A stretch of 13,675 nucleotides of DNA from Candidatus Hodarchaeota archaeon (GTDB lineage Archaea > Asgardarchaeota > Heimdallarchaeia > Hodarchaeales > Hodarchaeaceae), in the NCBI GenBank assembly GCA_016839665.1, contig JAEOTU010000215.1, positions 1-13,675 on the forward strand, read 5' to 3'. The notes beneath the pieces are model-generated. The model was not told the DNA's origin, did no database searches, and was given only the letters and a program-made list of their open reading frames with translations. The position numbers were made by a program, and so were the translations under genes. Positions 7,236-13,675 of the stretch are shown here, piece after piece; within the stretch, counting starts at the first letter, position 1; each line of letters opens with the position of its first letter.

Positions 7236-7245
7236 AGGTGAAAAA

Positions 7246-7257
7246 TACTTATAAGTA
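7246..7257 (+). promoter_or_regulatory. Perfect 12-base palindrome TACTTATAAGTA, possibly also a TATA element
   Basis: Centred at 7251.5 and preceded by an A-rich, BRE-like GAAAAA. The TTATAA core could serve as the Liv TATA box, giving a start near 7276-7280 and a leader of about 90 bases. ATACTTA (7245-7251) is also the inverted copy of TAAGTAT at 7211-7217, on the other side of the first palindrome. Promoter role uncertain. Confidence 0.35.
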
Positions 7258-7367
7258 AGATTTTCATTATTATAGCTCATGACAATGTATCTTTTACTAG
7301 ATGTATTGTTCCGAAAAGAGATTAAACCAATTAGAATGAATAAACATAACTTTTTTGGTGAAAAAAT

Positions 7368-8783
7368 TTGAAAAAACGGATTTTAATCCCAATTTTAATT
7401 TTTAGTCTATTATTAATCTCCTCTGTCTCTTTTTCTACGGCAATTCCTGCAGAGCCCCAAAAAGCTCATGCACTTCCTGCAGAAATCAAAGTTGGTGGTG
7501 TTTTTCCCATCACAGCTCGACCTGATGCAGGGCCAGACCGACGAGATGGATTTATAATAGCTATAAATGAAATAAACAACCAGACTGGAACAGATCGAAT
7601 CCTCCCAGCAGGTGTCAACCTTACATATAATGTACAGGACGACTTAAACACAGCCGCAGGTGGTACAACCGCTGCTGAAGCTCTTATTTCTTGGGGTGCT
7701 GATATCGTTCTTGGTTCCTCTGGAAGTAGCGTAAGTGCTGCAATGGCTAGTGCTTTAACTCCCCACAAAATAGTCCAAATATCCTATGCTTCGTCTTCTC
7801 CTGCTTTAAGTGACCGAGGATTGTATCCTTACTTCATGCGGGTATGTGCCTCTGATGCAGATCAAGGTATAGCTCTTGCGAAATTAGTTAAAGCCTTCGG
7901 ATGGACAAAAGGAGCAGTAATCCATACAAGTGACTCCTATGGAACAGGCTTGGTCGAAATCTTTAAAGAAAACTTTAATGACACAGGTACCATTCTTACT
8001 GATCAATCGTTTGAAGCAGGCGCAACTGATGTGTCTGCTCAGGTTCAATCTATTAAGGATAAAAACCCTCAATTCATCTTGGGGAACTTTATTGACGAGG
8101 ACGCAAAAACAGTAATGAAAAAGGCTAACGATCTAGGCATGGCAGATTATGTGTGGTTAACTACTGATGGTTGGTCAACACAAGCTACTATTACAGACGC
8201 TGACGTCAAAACAGCAATGGCTCTAAGTATTGGAACGAATCCAGCCCCATCAACTGGTACAGGTTTATCAGATTTCAATGATACATGGTTTGATTCAGAA
8301 TGGGCCTTCCTTGAGACCCCTGCAAACAGTCAATCCACAGGAACACCATTCAACTCATACGCACCCTTCTCCTACGATGCTGTTTATGTTGCAGCCAAAG
8401 GTCTTGCAGCAGCGAATACTACTGATGGCGACGCATTAAAAACTGCGTTATATGCTGTCACACATGAAGGAGCAACAGGATCCATTAAGTTTAGCGATCT
8501 TGGCGAAGTTGTTGGTAGGTACGACTATGTGCAACTTAAAGATTCGACCTTCACAGCATTTGGAGAGTATGCTATACCTTCTGGAAGTACAACAGCCGCA
8601 GCAGTTCTTGATGATGGTACCATAACCTTAGCTGACAGTTCTGAATGGTCTATTGCAAGCAATGTCGTTACTAATACAAAAACAGGCGTTCATGAAGGTG
8701 GACCAGTACCAGGGTTCGAGCTTCTAGTATTCATACTAGCGATGGGCACCTTAGTTGTAACAGTACGAAAAAGAAGAAAATAA
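7368..8783 (+). CDS. livK: Branched-chain amino acid ABC transporter substrate-binding protein with PGF-CTERM-like anchor
   Basis: Extracellular type I periplasmic-binding-fold protein (Peripla_BP_6/LivK type) that captures substrate for the transporter encoded downstream; branched-chain amino acids are the family default, but amides or other small ligands are possible. A signal peptide is visible (basic MKKR, hydrophobic 5-22, cleavage near STA 23-25 or AHA 33-35) with no lipobox cysteine. The mature domain begins IKVGGVFPITARPDAGPD and includes GSSGSSVSAAMASAL, QISYASSSPALSD, VCASDADQG and HTSDSYGTG, all typical of the fold. The last 24 residues (448-471) form PGFE, a hydrophobic helix and RKRRK, the layout of archaeosortase-processed PGF-CTERM tails. 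This likely anchors the protein to the cell surface in place of a lipid. The start is TTG with GGTGA six bases upstream. T runs separate it from livF. Confidence 0.92.
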   Translation: MKKRILIPILIFSLLLISSVSFSTAIPAEPQKAHALPAEIKVGGVFPITARPDAGPDRRDGFIIAINEINNQTGTDRILPAGVNLTYNVQDDLNTAAGGTTAAEALISWGADIVLGSSGSSVSAAMASALTPHKIVQISYASSSPALSDRGLYPYFMRVCASDADQGIALAKLVKAFGWTKGAVIHTSDSYGTGLVEIFKENFNDTGTILTDQSFEAGATDVSAQVQSIKDKNPQFILGNFIDEDAKTVMKKANDLGMADYVWLTTDGWSTQATITDADVKTAMALSIGTNPAPSTGTGLSDFNDTWFDSEWAFLETPANSQSTGTPFNSYAPFSYDAVYVAAKGLAAANTTDGDALKTALYAVTHEGATGSIKFSDLGEVVGRYDYVQLKDSTFTAFGEYAIPSGSTTAAAVLDDGTITLADSSEWSIASNVVTNTKTGVHEGGPVPGFELLVFILAMGTLVVTVRKRRK

Positions 8784-8789
8784 TTTCAG

Positions 8790-8831
8790 TTTTTTGAGAA
8801 ACGAAATTTTTTCTTTTTCTCCCCTTTTTTT
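8790..8831 (+). terminator. Cluster of T runs after the binding-protein gene
   Basis: T6 (8790-8795), T6 and T5 (8807-8818) and T7 (8825-8831) follow the TAA at 8781-8783, with no strong hairpin: the usual archaeal terminator form. Partial termination here would make more binding protein than transporter subunits. Confidence 0.65.
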
Positions 8832-8842
8832 CTGTCTTTAAT

Positions 8843-8857
8843 GTAAAGTTAAAATAA
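8843..8857 (+). promoter_or_regulatory. Possible internal promoter before livF
   Basis: GTAAAG followed by TTAAAATAA could be a BRE/TATA pair, giving a transcript that starts about 12 bases before the livF ATG. The site upstream of that ATG offers only a weak ribosome binding site (GCGGA), which fits a very short leader. Weak call. Confidence 0.3.
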
Positions 8858-8891
8858 CCCTTTTTTAATTCAATCCTGCGGACGTATTTTA

Positions 8892-9635
8892 ATGAATCAA
8901 GCAGTTCTCCGTGCGGAAAAGATATTCTCTGGTTATGGAAAACTCCAAGTGATTAATGGTGTTGATATACACATTAACGACGGAGAGTTAGTGACTATCA
9001 TAGGTCCAAACGGTTCAGGAAAATCAACTTTAGTTAGAACATTAATTGGTTTAGTGACATTATTTGATGGTCAGGTTTATATCCGTGATAAAGAAGTTAG
9101 TGGTATGAAACCTCATGAAATAATCGCAGCAGGAATCCCTCTCGGGTATGTTCCTCAACTTTCCAATGTTTTTCCAAGTTTAACTATTGAGGAAAACCTT
9201 AAAATGGGATTATTCGTGAAGAAATGGGACGAGTACTACCAAGAAAGAACAAAAGTGATGTTTGATTTATTTCCCATTCTTGGGGAAAGGTTAAAGCAAA
9301 AAGCCAATCTTTTAAGCGGGGGAGAACGACAGATGCTTGCTTTGGCAAGAGCATTAATGCCCGCTCCTGATATTCTGATTCTTGATGAACCTACTGCTGC
9401 TTTAGCTCCGAATTTAGCAGAAGATATGCTACAATTGATTGTTTCCTTAAAAAAAGAAATCGGAATTTCTATTTTACTTGTTGAACAACGAGCTAAGCGA
9501 TCAATGGAACTCTCCGATCGAGGGTATGTGTTAGTAACTGGAGAGATCGCTGCTGAAGGGCCAGCAAATGAACTATTGGCCGAGGATAGAATCCGAAAAC
9601 TGTACCTTGGAGTGCGAGGTAAAGAAGAAATTTAA
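8892..9635 (+). CDS. livF: Branched-chain amino acid ABC transporter ATP-binding protein LivF
   Basis: One of the two cytosolic ATPases that power the LivHM permease. Walker A GPNGSGKST (38-46), Q-loop GYVPQ (85-89), signature LSGGERQ (141-147) and Walker B ILILDEP (161-167) are all intact. The switch position reads LLVEQRAKRS (195-204), with Gln in place of His as is usual in LivF and unlike LivG, which fixes the LivF assignment. The short LivF-type spacing between Walker A and Q-loop and the C-terminal GEIAAEGPANELL are also typical; 247 residues is slightly above the usual 235-240. ATG start. livH follows after 29 bases. Confidence 0.95.
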   Translation: MNQAVLRAEKIFSGYGKLQVINGVDIHINDGELVTIIGPNGSGKSTLVRTLIGLVTLFDGQVYIRDKEVSGMKPHEIIAAGIPLGYVPQLSNVFPSLTIEENLKMGLFVKKWDEYYQERTKVMFDLFPILGERLKQKANLLSGGERQMLALARALMPAPDILILDEPTAALAPNLAEDMLQLIVSLKKEIGISILLVEQRAKRSMELSDRGYVLVTGEIAAEGPANELLAEDRIRKLYLGVRGKEEI

Positions 9636-9664
9636 TAGCCCCCTTAAGTTGAAGTGAAAAGATT

Positions 9665-10750
9665 ATGCCAGGTTTAATTCCAATAGATGTAGTAAATAAC
9701 ATACTTCTCTCAATTGTGTATGCTGCGACATTAATATTACTAACAATTGGCCTCAATATGGTATATTCCGTTTTAAAATTCTCTAATTTTGCTCATGCAG
9801 AATTTATTACTTTTGGGATGTTTACCTCTTGGTGGTTCCTCCAAATCCTTACGTTTACCATCCCGTGGGACACATCTCATTTGATTAACAATCTGATTAT
9901 TCAAGCATTATTTGCGTTTTTGATGGTAGGTATTTTGGGGATTGCTAGCGAAGTTCTGGTTTTTAGCCGCTTAAGAAAGTTTGATGCCAGTTCTAGATCT
10001 TTTACAGTAGCATCCATTGGAATTGGGCTTATTATTCGAAATTTTCTGGCAATGATTTTTGGGAACTTTCCAAAACCTAAGACGGGAGGTACTTCTCAAG
10101 GCTCGCTCCCGATGAATCTTGACATTGGATTTAAACTAGATTTGATACGTAATCACCCGATTTTTGGTAATCAAGGGATTTTTATCACTAGATTTGAGAT
10201 TTTGATAATTATTGTGAGTATCATAACAGTTGTTGCCATCGATTATTTGTTTAGGAAAACGAAGTTTGGTATCGCTATGAGAGCTACTTCGGATTCAACA
10301 GAGTTAGCTCAAGTTTCTGGCATAAATACAAAAAGAATAATCCTTTACACTTGGTTTTTGGCTGCAGGATTAACTGGTTTTGGTGCCGCCTTTTTACGAG
10401 CTAATCAACCACGTTTTAGTACTTTAGATGGTTTTATGATGCTTCTACCAATATTTGCAGTCGTTATTCTTGGAGGTGTTGGATCCTTCCGGGGTGGGAT
10501 TGTTTCAGCCTTCATAATTTCTTTTGCGCGTCAAATCACGGTGATAGTATTTACGCAATTTCAATCACCTGGAGGCTTAGAGGAGGGAATTGAGAACTTT
10601 TTCTACAACATTTTTCATATACATGGTATTGCAATAACTTTTGCACCAGGCTATGCAGATGGGATTGGTTTTGTTGTCTTAATTATAGTGTTACTTTTCC
10701 GACCTCAAGGAATATTCGGAAGCGTTGAATCAACGCGAGCGAGGGTTTAA
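9665..10750 (+). CDS. livH: Branched-chain amino acid ABC transporter permease LivH
   Basis: Integral membrane half of the import channel. Hydrophobic segments cover most of the 361 residues (for example 12-30, 47-64, 76-97, 113-132, 178-196, 227-245, 257-290, 333-346). Family landmarks are LKFSNFAHAEF (37-47), the cytoplasmic coupling segment KFGIAMRATSDSTELAQVSG (200-219), GGVGSFRG (270-277) and the closing FRPQGIFG (345-352). It is longer than typical LivH (about 300), mainly through extra loops at 134-175 and 297-330. ATG start with a weak AAGTGA upstream. The stop lies 19 bases before the chosen livM start. Confidence 0.94.
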   Translation: MPGLIPIDVVNNILLSIVYAATLILLTIGLNMVYSVLKFSNFAHAEFITFGMFTSWWFLQILTFTIPWDTSHLINNLIIQALFAFLMVGILGIASEVLVFSRLRKFDASSRSFTVASIGIGLIIRNFLAMIFGNFPKPKTGGTSQGSLPMNLDIGFKLDLIRNHPIFGNQGIFITRFEILIIIVSIITVVAIDYLFRKTKFGIAMRATSDSTELAQVSGINTKRIILYTWFLAAGLTGFGAAFLRANQPRFSTLDGFMMLLPIFAVVILGGVGSFRGGIVSAFIISFARQITVIVFTQFQSPGGLEEGIENFFYNIFHIHGIAITFAPGYADGIGFVVLIIVLLFRPQGIFGSVESTRARV

Positions 10751-10769
10751 TTTTACGGAGATGAATAAG

Positions 10770-12122
10770 ATGAGTGAACCAAAAAATTCATCAAACTTAT
10801 CGAAGGAAGACGAAAAAATGGGGTTCCTTGATCAAAAAAGAATTAGCACAGAACTAATCATTGGATTGATTCTCGCTGTTCCTATAGTCCTGTTATATAT
10901 TTATGCACTATATTCATTACCAAATCAATCTCCTTGGCTTCTTGGCACTGGGGCATCAATTTTAGTGTTTTTTGTTGGTGCATTAAGTTTAGATCTGGAA
11001 GTCGGTTCAGTTGGACTGCCTAATTTCGGTAAAGTAGCTTTCTTCGCCCTAGGTGCTTATATTTCAACACTACTTTACAGCGTATACAGGTGGCCATTCT
11101 ACTATCTTCCTCAAATAGGACCTTTTGCTCAATTCCTGTTTTCAGTCATTGTAGCTCTAGCTATTTCTAGTCTATTCGGTTACTTAGTCTCTGTCCCGAC
11201 TGTTAAACTACGAGCGGATTATTTTGCTATAATGACAATTGCAGGAGGAGAAATAATTCGATTATTACTTCAATATGAAAAGCGTTGGCTATGGGCACCT
11301 GCGCCAGTTGGACCACCGACACAAGTCATCTCAAACAGAATTAAAGTAGATTTCACAGGGTTGTATCCATTCAATATGACATTTTCTGACTTTGGGATAA
11401 ATATATTCAACGACATTGGTTTAGGTGATGTTTTTATCTGGCAGCTAGTCTTGTTAGTGATTTTTATGATCATTGCCTTAGTCGTCTATTGGTTTGTAGA
11501 ACAAATCAGACGATCCCCCTATGGAAGAACATTGCGAGCCATTCGTGAAGATGATATTACTGTAACTTCTGTTGGAAAGGATGTTTCTCGATTCCGTTGG
11601 CAGGTTACGACGATAGCTGCCTGTATTGGTGGTTTAGCGGGGATTATGTACGCGATGACTTTTAGCGCCTTTGAAGCAGGAGATTTCAGACCGTTTCTCA
11701 CTTTTGATCTTTATATATTCATAATTATTGGCGGTCTTGGTAACAGTCGTGGAGCTTTTGCTGGAACTGTTCTCGTACAAATGTTTTTACGAGCAGCTCA
11801 AGTTGAAGCGGTAAAAGAAAACATTTACCTTTATTTGGGTAGTAGAACCCCATTTTTTGGTCCATTTATGGACTTATTACAAATTGATGTTTATATTAAC
11901 CCAGATAACTTGAGATTAGTGATTCTGGGAGTAATCCTCATCCTTTTTCTTCTATTCAAACCTTCGGGGTTAATTCCTGAACCTAGAACTGACAATGAGA
12001 AGTATCTATCTTTACTAACATCTGAAGAACGTTCGAGATCAGATGCAGCTGTTTTAGCCAGACAAAGTTTAACTGAAAGAGATAGGATCGATGAAGATGT
12101 GGCAGAGAAAGGGCCAACTTAA
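10770..12122 (+). CDS. livM: Branched-chain amino acid ABC transporter permease LivM
   Basis: Second membrane subunit of the importer. Starting at the ATG at 10770 (450 residues), landmarks are LEVGSVGLPNFGKVAFFALG (76-95), LRADYFAIMTIAGGEIIRLL (147-166), the coupling segment RSPYGRTLRAIREDDITV (248-265), GGLGNSRGAFAG (321-332) and the final FKPSGLIPEP (396-405). The open frame begins at a TTG at 10725 that overlaps livH, but GGAG (10757-10760) sits nine bases before the ATG at 10770, so that start is preferred. Two additions are unusual: a hydrophilic N-terminal arm of about 20 residues and a charged C-terminal tail of about 45 residues (406-450) beyond the usual end. Both should face the cytosol; their role is unknown. 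Confidence 0.93.
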   Translation: MSEPKNSSNLSKEDEKMGFLDQKRISTELIIGLILAVPIVLLYIYALYSLPNQSPWLLGTGASILVFFVGALSLDLEVGSVGLPNFGKVAFFALGAYISTLLYSVYRWPFYYLPQIGPFAQFLFSVIVALAISSLFGYLVSVPTVKLRADYFAIMTIAGGEIIRLLLQYEKRWLWAPAPVGPPTQVISNRIKVDFTGLYPFNMTFSDFGINIFNDIGLGDVFIWQLVLLVIFMIIALVVYWFVEQIRRSPYGRTLRAIREDDITVTSVGKDVSRFRWQVTTIAACIGGLAGIMYAMTFSAFEAGDFRPFLTFDLYIFIIIGGLGNSRGAFAGTVLVQMFLRAAQVEAVKENIYLYLGSRTPFFGPFMDLLQIDVYINPDNLRLVILGVILILFLLFKPSGLIPEPRTDNEKYLSLLTSEERSRSDAAVLARQSLTERDRIDEDVAEKGPT

Positions 12123-12143
12123 GATTGAAAGGTGATTTTGGTA

Positions 12144-13037
12144 ATGTCAAAAGTTCAAGATAAGCCTAGTTTACATGCAAAGAATGTCCATAAGTACTTT
12201 GGAGGAGTGAAAGCTCTGGAAGGAGCCACGGTTACAGTAGCAAAAAACAAACTTTTCTCACTAATTGGTCCGAATGGATCTGGAAAGACAACTCTTTTCA
12301 ATGTAATTACGTGTTGGCTCTCCAAAACAAATCCTCCGGCAGAAGGAGAAGAGATGGTAGAGACTGATGAATCTTTTATCAACCAATCACTGAATTGGTT
12401 GTCTACCAAGTTTAAAAGAAAAGACCAAACGATTCCTGAAGAAGACGTTGGTTCGGTAACGTTTGAAGATCTTAGGATCGATGGACTAAGTACTCATGAA
12501 GCCGCTCTGACTGGAATGATGAGAACTTTCCAAACAACACGAAACTGGCCAAAACTAACTGTTCTAGAAAATTTACTTGTCGCACCACCCAAACAAACTG
12601 GTGAATCATTTCTAAATATTTTTATGAGAAGAAAAAAAATTAGAGAAGAAGAACGCCAGAATACTCTAAAAGCTCTTGAAATCTTAGAATTCCTTGAAAT
12701 CACACATATTCGTGATCAACTCGGAGAAGAACTTTCTGGAGGGCAATTAAAGCTGCTTGCTTTAGGTAGATTATTAATGACAACCCCGCGATTGATTCTT
12801 TTAGACGAACCAATGGCTGGAGTTAATCCTACCTTAGGAAATAAAATTATGGATAAAATATTAGAACTTAAAATTGACTCAACGATCTTTCTTATCGAGC
12901 ATAATATGGATGTTGTGTTCCACTATTCCGATCAAATCTTTGTGATGGCACGGGGCAAGATAATTGCTCAAGGTACCCCTGATGAAATTGAGACGAATAA
13001 AGAAGTGATTGAAGCTTATCTAGGGGCGGATTATTGA
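12144..13037 (+). CDS. livG: Branched-chain amino acid ABC transporter ATP-binding protein LivG with a large insertion
   Basis: Second cytosolic ATPase of the importer. Numbering from the ATG at 12144 (297 residues): Walker A GPNGSGKTT (42-50), Q-loop MMRTFQ (125-130), signature LSGGQLKLLALGRLL (197-211), Walker B LILLDEP (217-223) and switch histidine in LIEHNMDVV (250-258), the LivG-type pattern. Between Walker A and the Q-loop there are about 39 more residues than in ordinary LivG; the extra, hydrophilic segment lies at about 57-101 and ends where the normal strand VGSVTFEDLRIDGLS resumes. The longer frame starts at a GTG at 12132, but GGTGAT (12131-12136) is a strong ribosome site for the ATG, so 12144 is chosen. 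Last gene of the operon; its stop overlaps an inverted repeat. Confidence 0.93.
   Translation: MSKVQDKPSLHAKNVHKYFGGVKALEGATVTVAKNKLFSLIGPNGSGKTTLFNVITCWLSKTNPPAEGEEMVETDESFINQSLNWLSTKFKRKDQTIPEEDVGSVTFEDLRIDGLSTHEAALTGMMRTFQTTRNWPKLTVLENLLVAPPKQTGESFLNIFMRRKKIREEERQNTLKALEILEFLEITHIRDQLGEELSGGQLKLLALGRLLMTTPRLILLDEPMAGVNPTLGNKIMDKILELKIDSTIFLIEHNMDVVFHYSDQIFVMARGKIIAQGTPDEIETNKEVIEAYLGADY
12380..12401 (+). repeat. Perfect inverted repeat inside the LivG insertion
   Basis: CAACCAAT-CACTGA-ATTGGTTG, eight-base perfect arms with a six-base loop, lies within the coding sequence of the extra LivG segment. It encodes part of NQSLNWL. It could be the trace of a palindromic insertion or an mRNA structure. 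Confidence 0.6.
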
Positions 13038-13063
13038 AGTCTCAGTCAAGTAACTCCTTCAAT
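13033..13063. terminator. Inverted repeat between convergent livG and aminotransferase genes
   Basis: ATTGAAG (13033-13039) and CTTCAAT (13057-13063) are perfect inverted copies with a 17-base loop, spanning the livG stop and almost all of the 27-base gap. No T run follows on either strand. It may be a bidirectional terminator or mRNA end-stabilising hairpin. Confidence 0.35.
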
Positions 13064-13064
13064 C

Positions 13065-13675
13065 TTACCTAATAGATTCAGTAAAATTTGCCAGTTGATC
13101 ACATGCAGCAACAATACGTGGAGCAACAGAACTGATAAACCGTCCTGTATCATTTAACGCTTCTTTTCGATTCTTTTGATACTTTTTCAGAACATCTTCG
13201 CCGTTGTAATCGACAGTTGCAATCCTAATGCAGAGATCGTCTATAGGCATCCCAAATTCTAAACCAGGGAGACTTGATACATTCCATTTATTGATCAAAT
13301 CCTCAGCCAAGTCTTTTGATGTTTTGATTCCTTTTTTAATGAGTTTTTTTCTATACTGATTCCAATCAGGCATGAGGTAGAAAGCACCTTGAGGAGATGG
13401 ACATCGAACATTACTATCATGAATCCTCTTGTGAATATATTCTCCAAAAATCTGATGGATAGCTGTGCAGTCTCGGATATAATTCACTATTTCCGTACTA
13501 GTTTCATAGGCTTCTATAGCGGCATATTGAATGGGTGCAGCGGCACATGCCCAAGTCTCACTTCCTATAGACAACATTGCTTTTAATAGGCTGTCTTGAC
13601 CTGTAGGAAGAAGCATTACTCCCAATCTAAAGCCTCCTAAAGAGCGGTCTTTTGACAAACCACCAGTAATTATTG
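13065..13675 (-). CDS. Class I/II PLP-dependent aminotransferase, C-terminal part (5' end outside window)
   Basis: Transfers an amino group between an amino acid and a 2-oxoacid using pyridoxal phosphate. The frame is open to the window edge (IITGGLSKDRSLGGFRLG), so about 200 N-terminal residues are missing; the TTG at 13658 is internal. The PLP-binding lysine is the K of GGLSKDRS (codon 13650-13652), followed by the conserved RLG phosphate-binding arginine. QGAFYLMPDW is the usual small-domain strand, and the arginine in CIRIATVDY (codon near 13225) should bind the substrate carboxylate. The visible part ends about 50 residues after that arginine, slightly longer than average. Substrate cannot be assigned from this half. 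It converges on the amino acid transporter operon, which is compatible with amino acid catabolism but not proof of it. Confidence 0.88.
   Translation of the reverse strand, partial: IITGGLSKDRSLGGFRLGVMLLPTGQDSLLKAMLSIGSETWACAAAPIQYAAIEAYETSTEIVNYIRDCTAIHQIFGEYIHKRIHDSNVRCPSPQGAFYLMPDWNQYRKKLIKKGIKTSKDLAEDLINKWNVSSLPGLEFGMPIDDLCIRIATVDYNGEDVLKKYQKNRKEALNDTGRFISSVAPRIVAACDQLANFTESIR

Larger units (their letters stand above)
6989..7367. other. Divergent intergenic region between pyk and the Liv transporter
   Basis: This 379-base AT-rich stretch contains no credible gene and must hold both promoters. It carries an inverted repeat over the likely pyk TATA box, two perfect 12-base palindromes, and recurring ATGAAT motifs: ATGAATAAA at 7035-7043 and again at 7336-7344, and TTCATGAAT at 7032-7040 and 7191-7199. 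The Liv binding-protein gene has GGTGA at 7357-7361, six bases before its TTG. Confidence 0.7.

Noticed and set aside
7466..7768. Minus-strand open frame of 100 codons
   Set aside because: Antisense shadow of the binding-protein gene with low-complexity composition.
10725..10769. TTG start for LivM overlapping the end of livH
   Set aside because: The extension is not family-like, and GGAG at 10757-10760 is ideally spaced for the ATG at 10770.
12132..12143. GTG start for LivG
   Set aside because: The GTG lies inside the GGTGAT that serves as the ribosome site for the ATG at 12144.
1..13675. Mobile element, CRISPR array, tRNA or rRNA
   Set aside because: No transposase, integrase, regularly spaced repeats, cloverleaf or rRNA-like stretches were seen by eye; gene content is metabolic and transport.

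Overview
The window most likely comes from an AT-rich archaeon, possibly an Asgard-type lineage (archaeal: fairly confident; Asgard: an impression). The archaeal signs are a DRG-type GTPase with a TGS domain (a family of archaea and eukaryotes), TATA-box promoters, terminators made of runs of T, GGTGA/GGAGG ribosome binding sites, frequent TTG/GTG starts, and a surface protein ending in a PGF-CTERM-like sorting tail. No rRNA, tRNA, CRISPR array, transposase or phage gene was found.

Layout. Positions 1-1068 (+) hold the DRG GTPase, whose N-terminus lies before the window. It converges on a minus-strand block at 1116-6988. In that block's direction of transcription this reads: pyruvate kinase, a benzoyl-CoA reductase/2-hydroxyacyl-CoA dehydratase D-type subunit and its BadF/HgdC-type ATP-dependent activator (one apparent operon); then, from its own promoter, a UPF0145 (YbjQ) protein fused by TAA-ATG contact to a DUF2085 membrane protein; then a ketopantoate reductase-family oxidoreductase with its own leader. 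A 379-base divergent region (6989-7367) separates this block from a complete plus-strand branched-chain/hydrophobic amino acid ABC transporter (binding protein, LivF, LivH, LivM, LivG; 7368-13037). The right edge carries the C-terminal part of a class I/II PLP aminotransferase on the minus strand.

How they may work together. The Liv system would import amino acids (branched-chain is the family default; the true substrate is unknown). The aminotransferase at the right edge could deaminate amino acids. 2-Hydroxyacyl-CoA dehydratase-type enzymes act in several amino acid fermentation routes, and pyruvate kinase supplies ATP and pyruvate. An amino-acid-fermenting lifestyle is therefore a reasonable inference but not shown. 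The most unusual item is the lone D-type subunit plus activator co-transcribed with pyruvate kinase: known dehydratases and benzoyl-CoA reductases use two different D-type subunits, and only one is here.

Several starts were moved from the longest open frame on the basis of ribosome binding sites, promoters or family alignment: UPF0145 (3334), pyruvate kinase (6988), LivM (10770) and LivG (12144).
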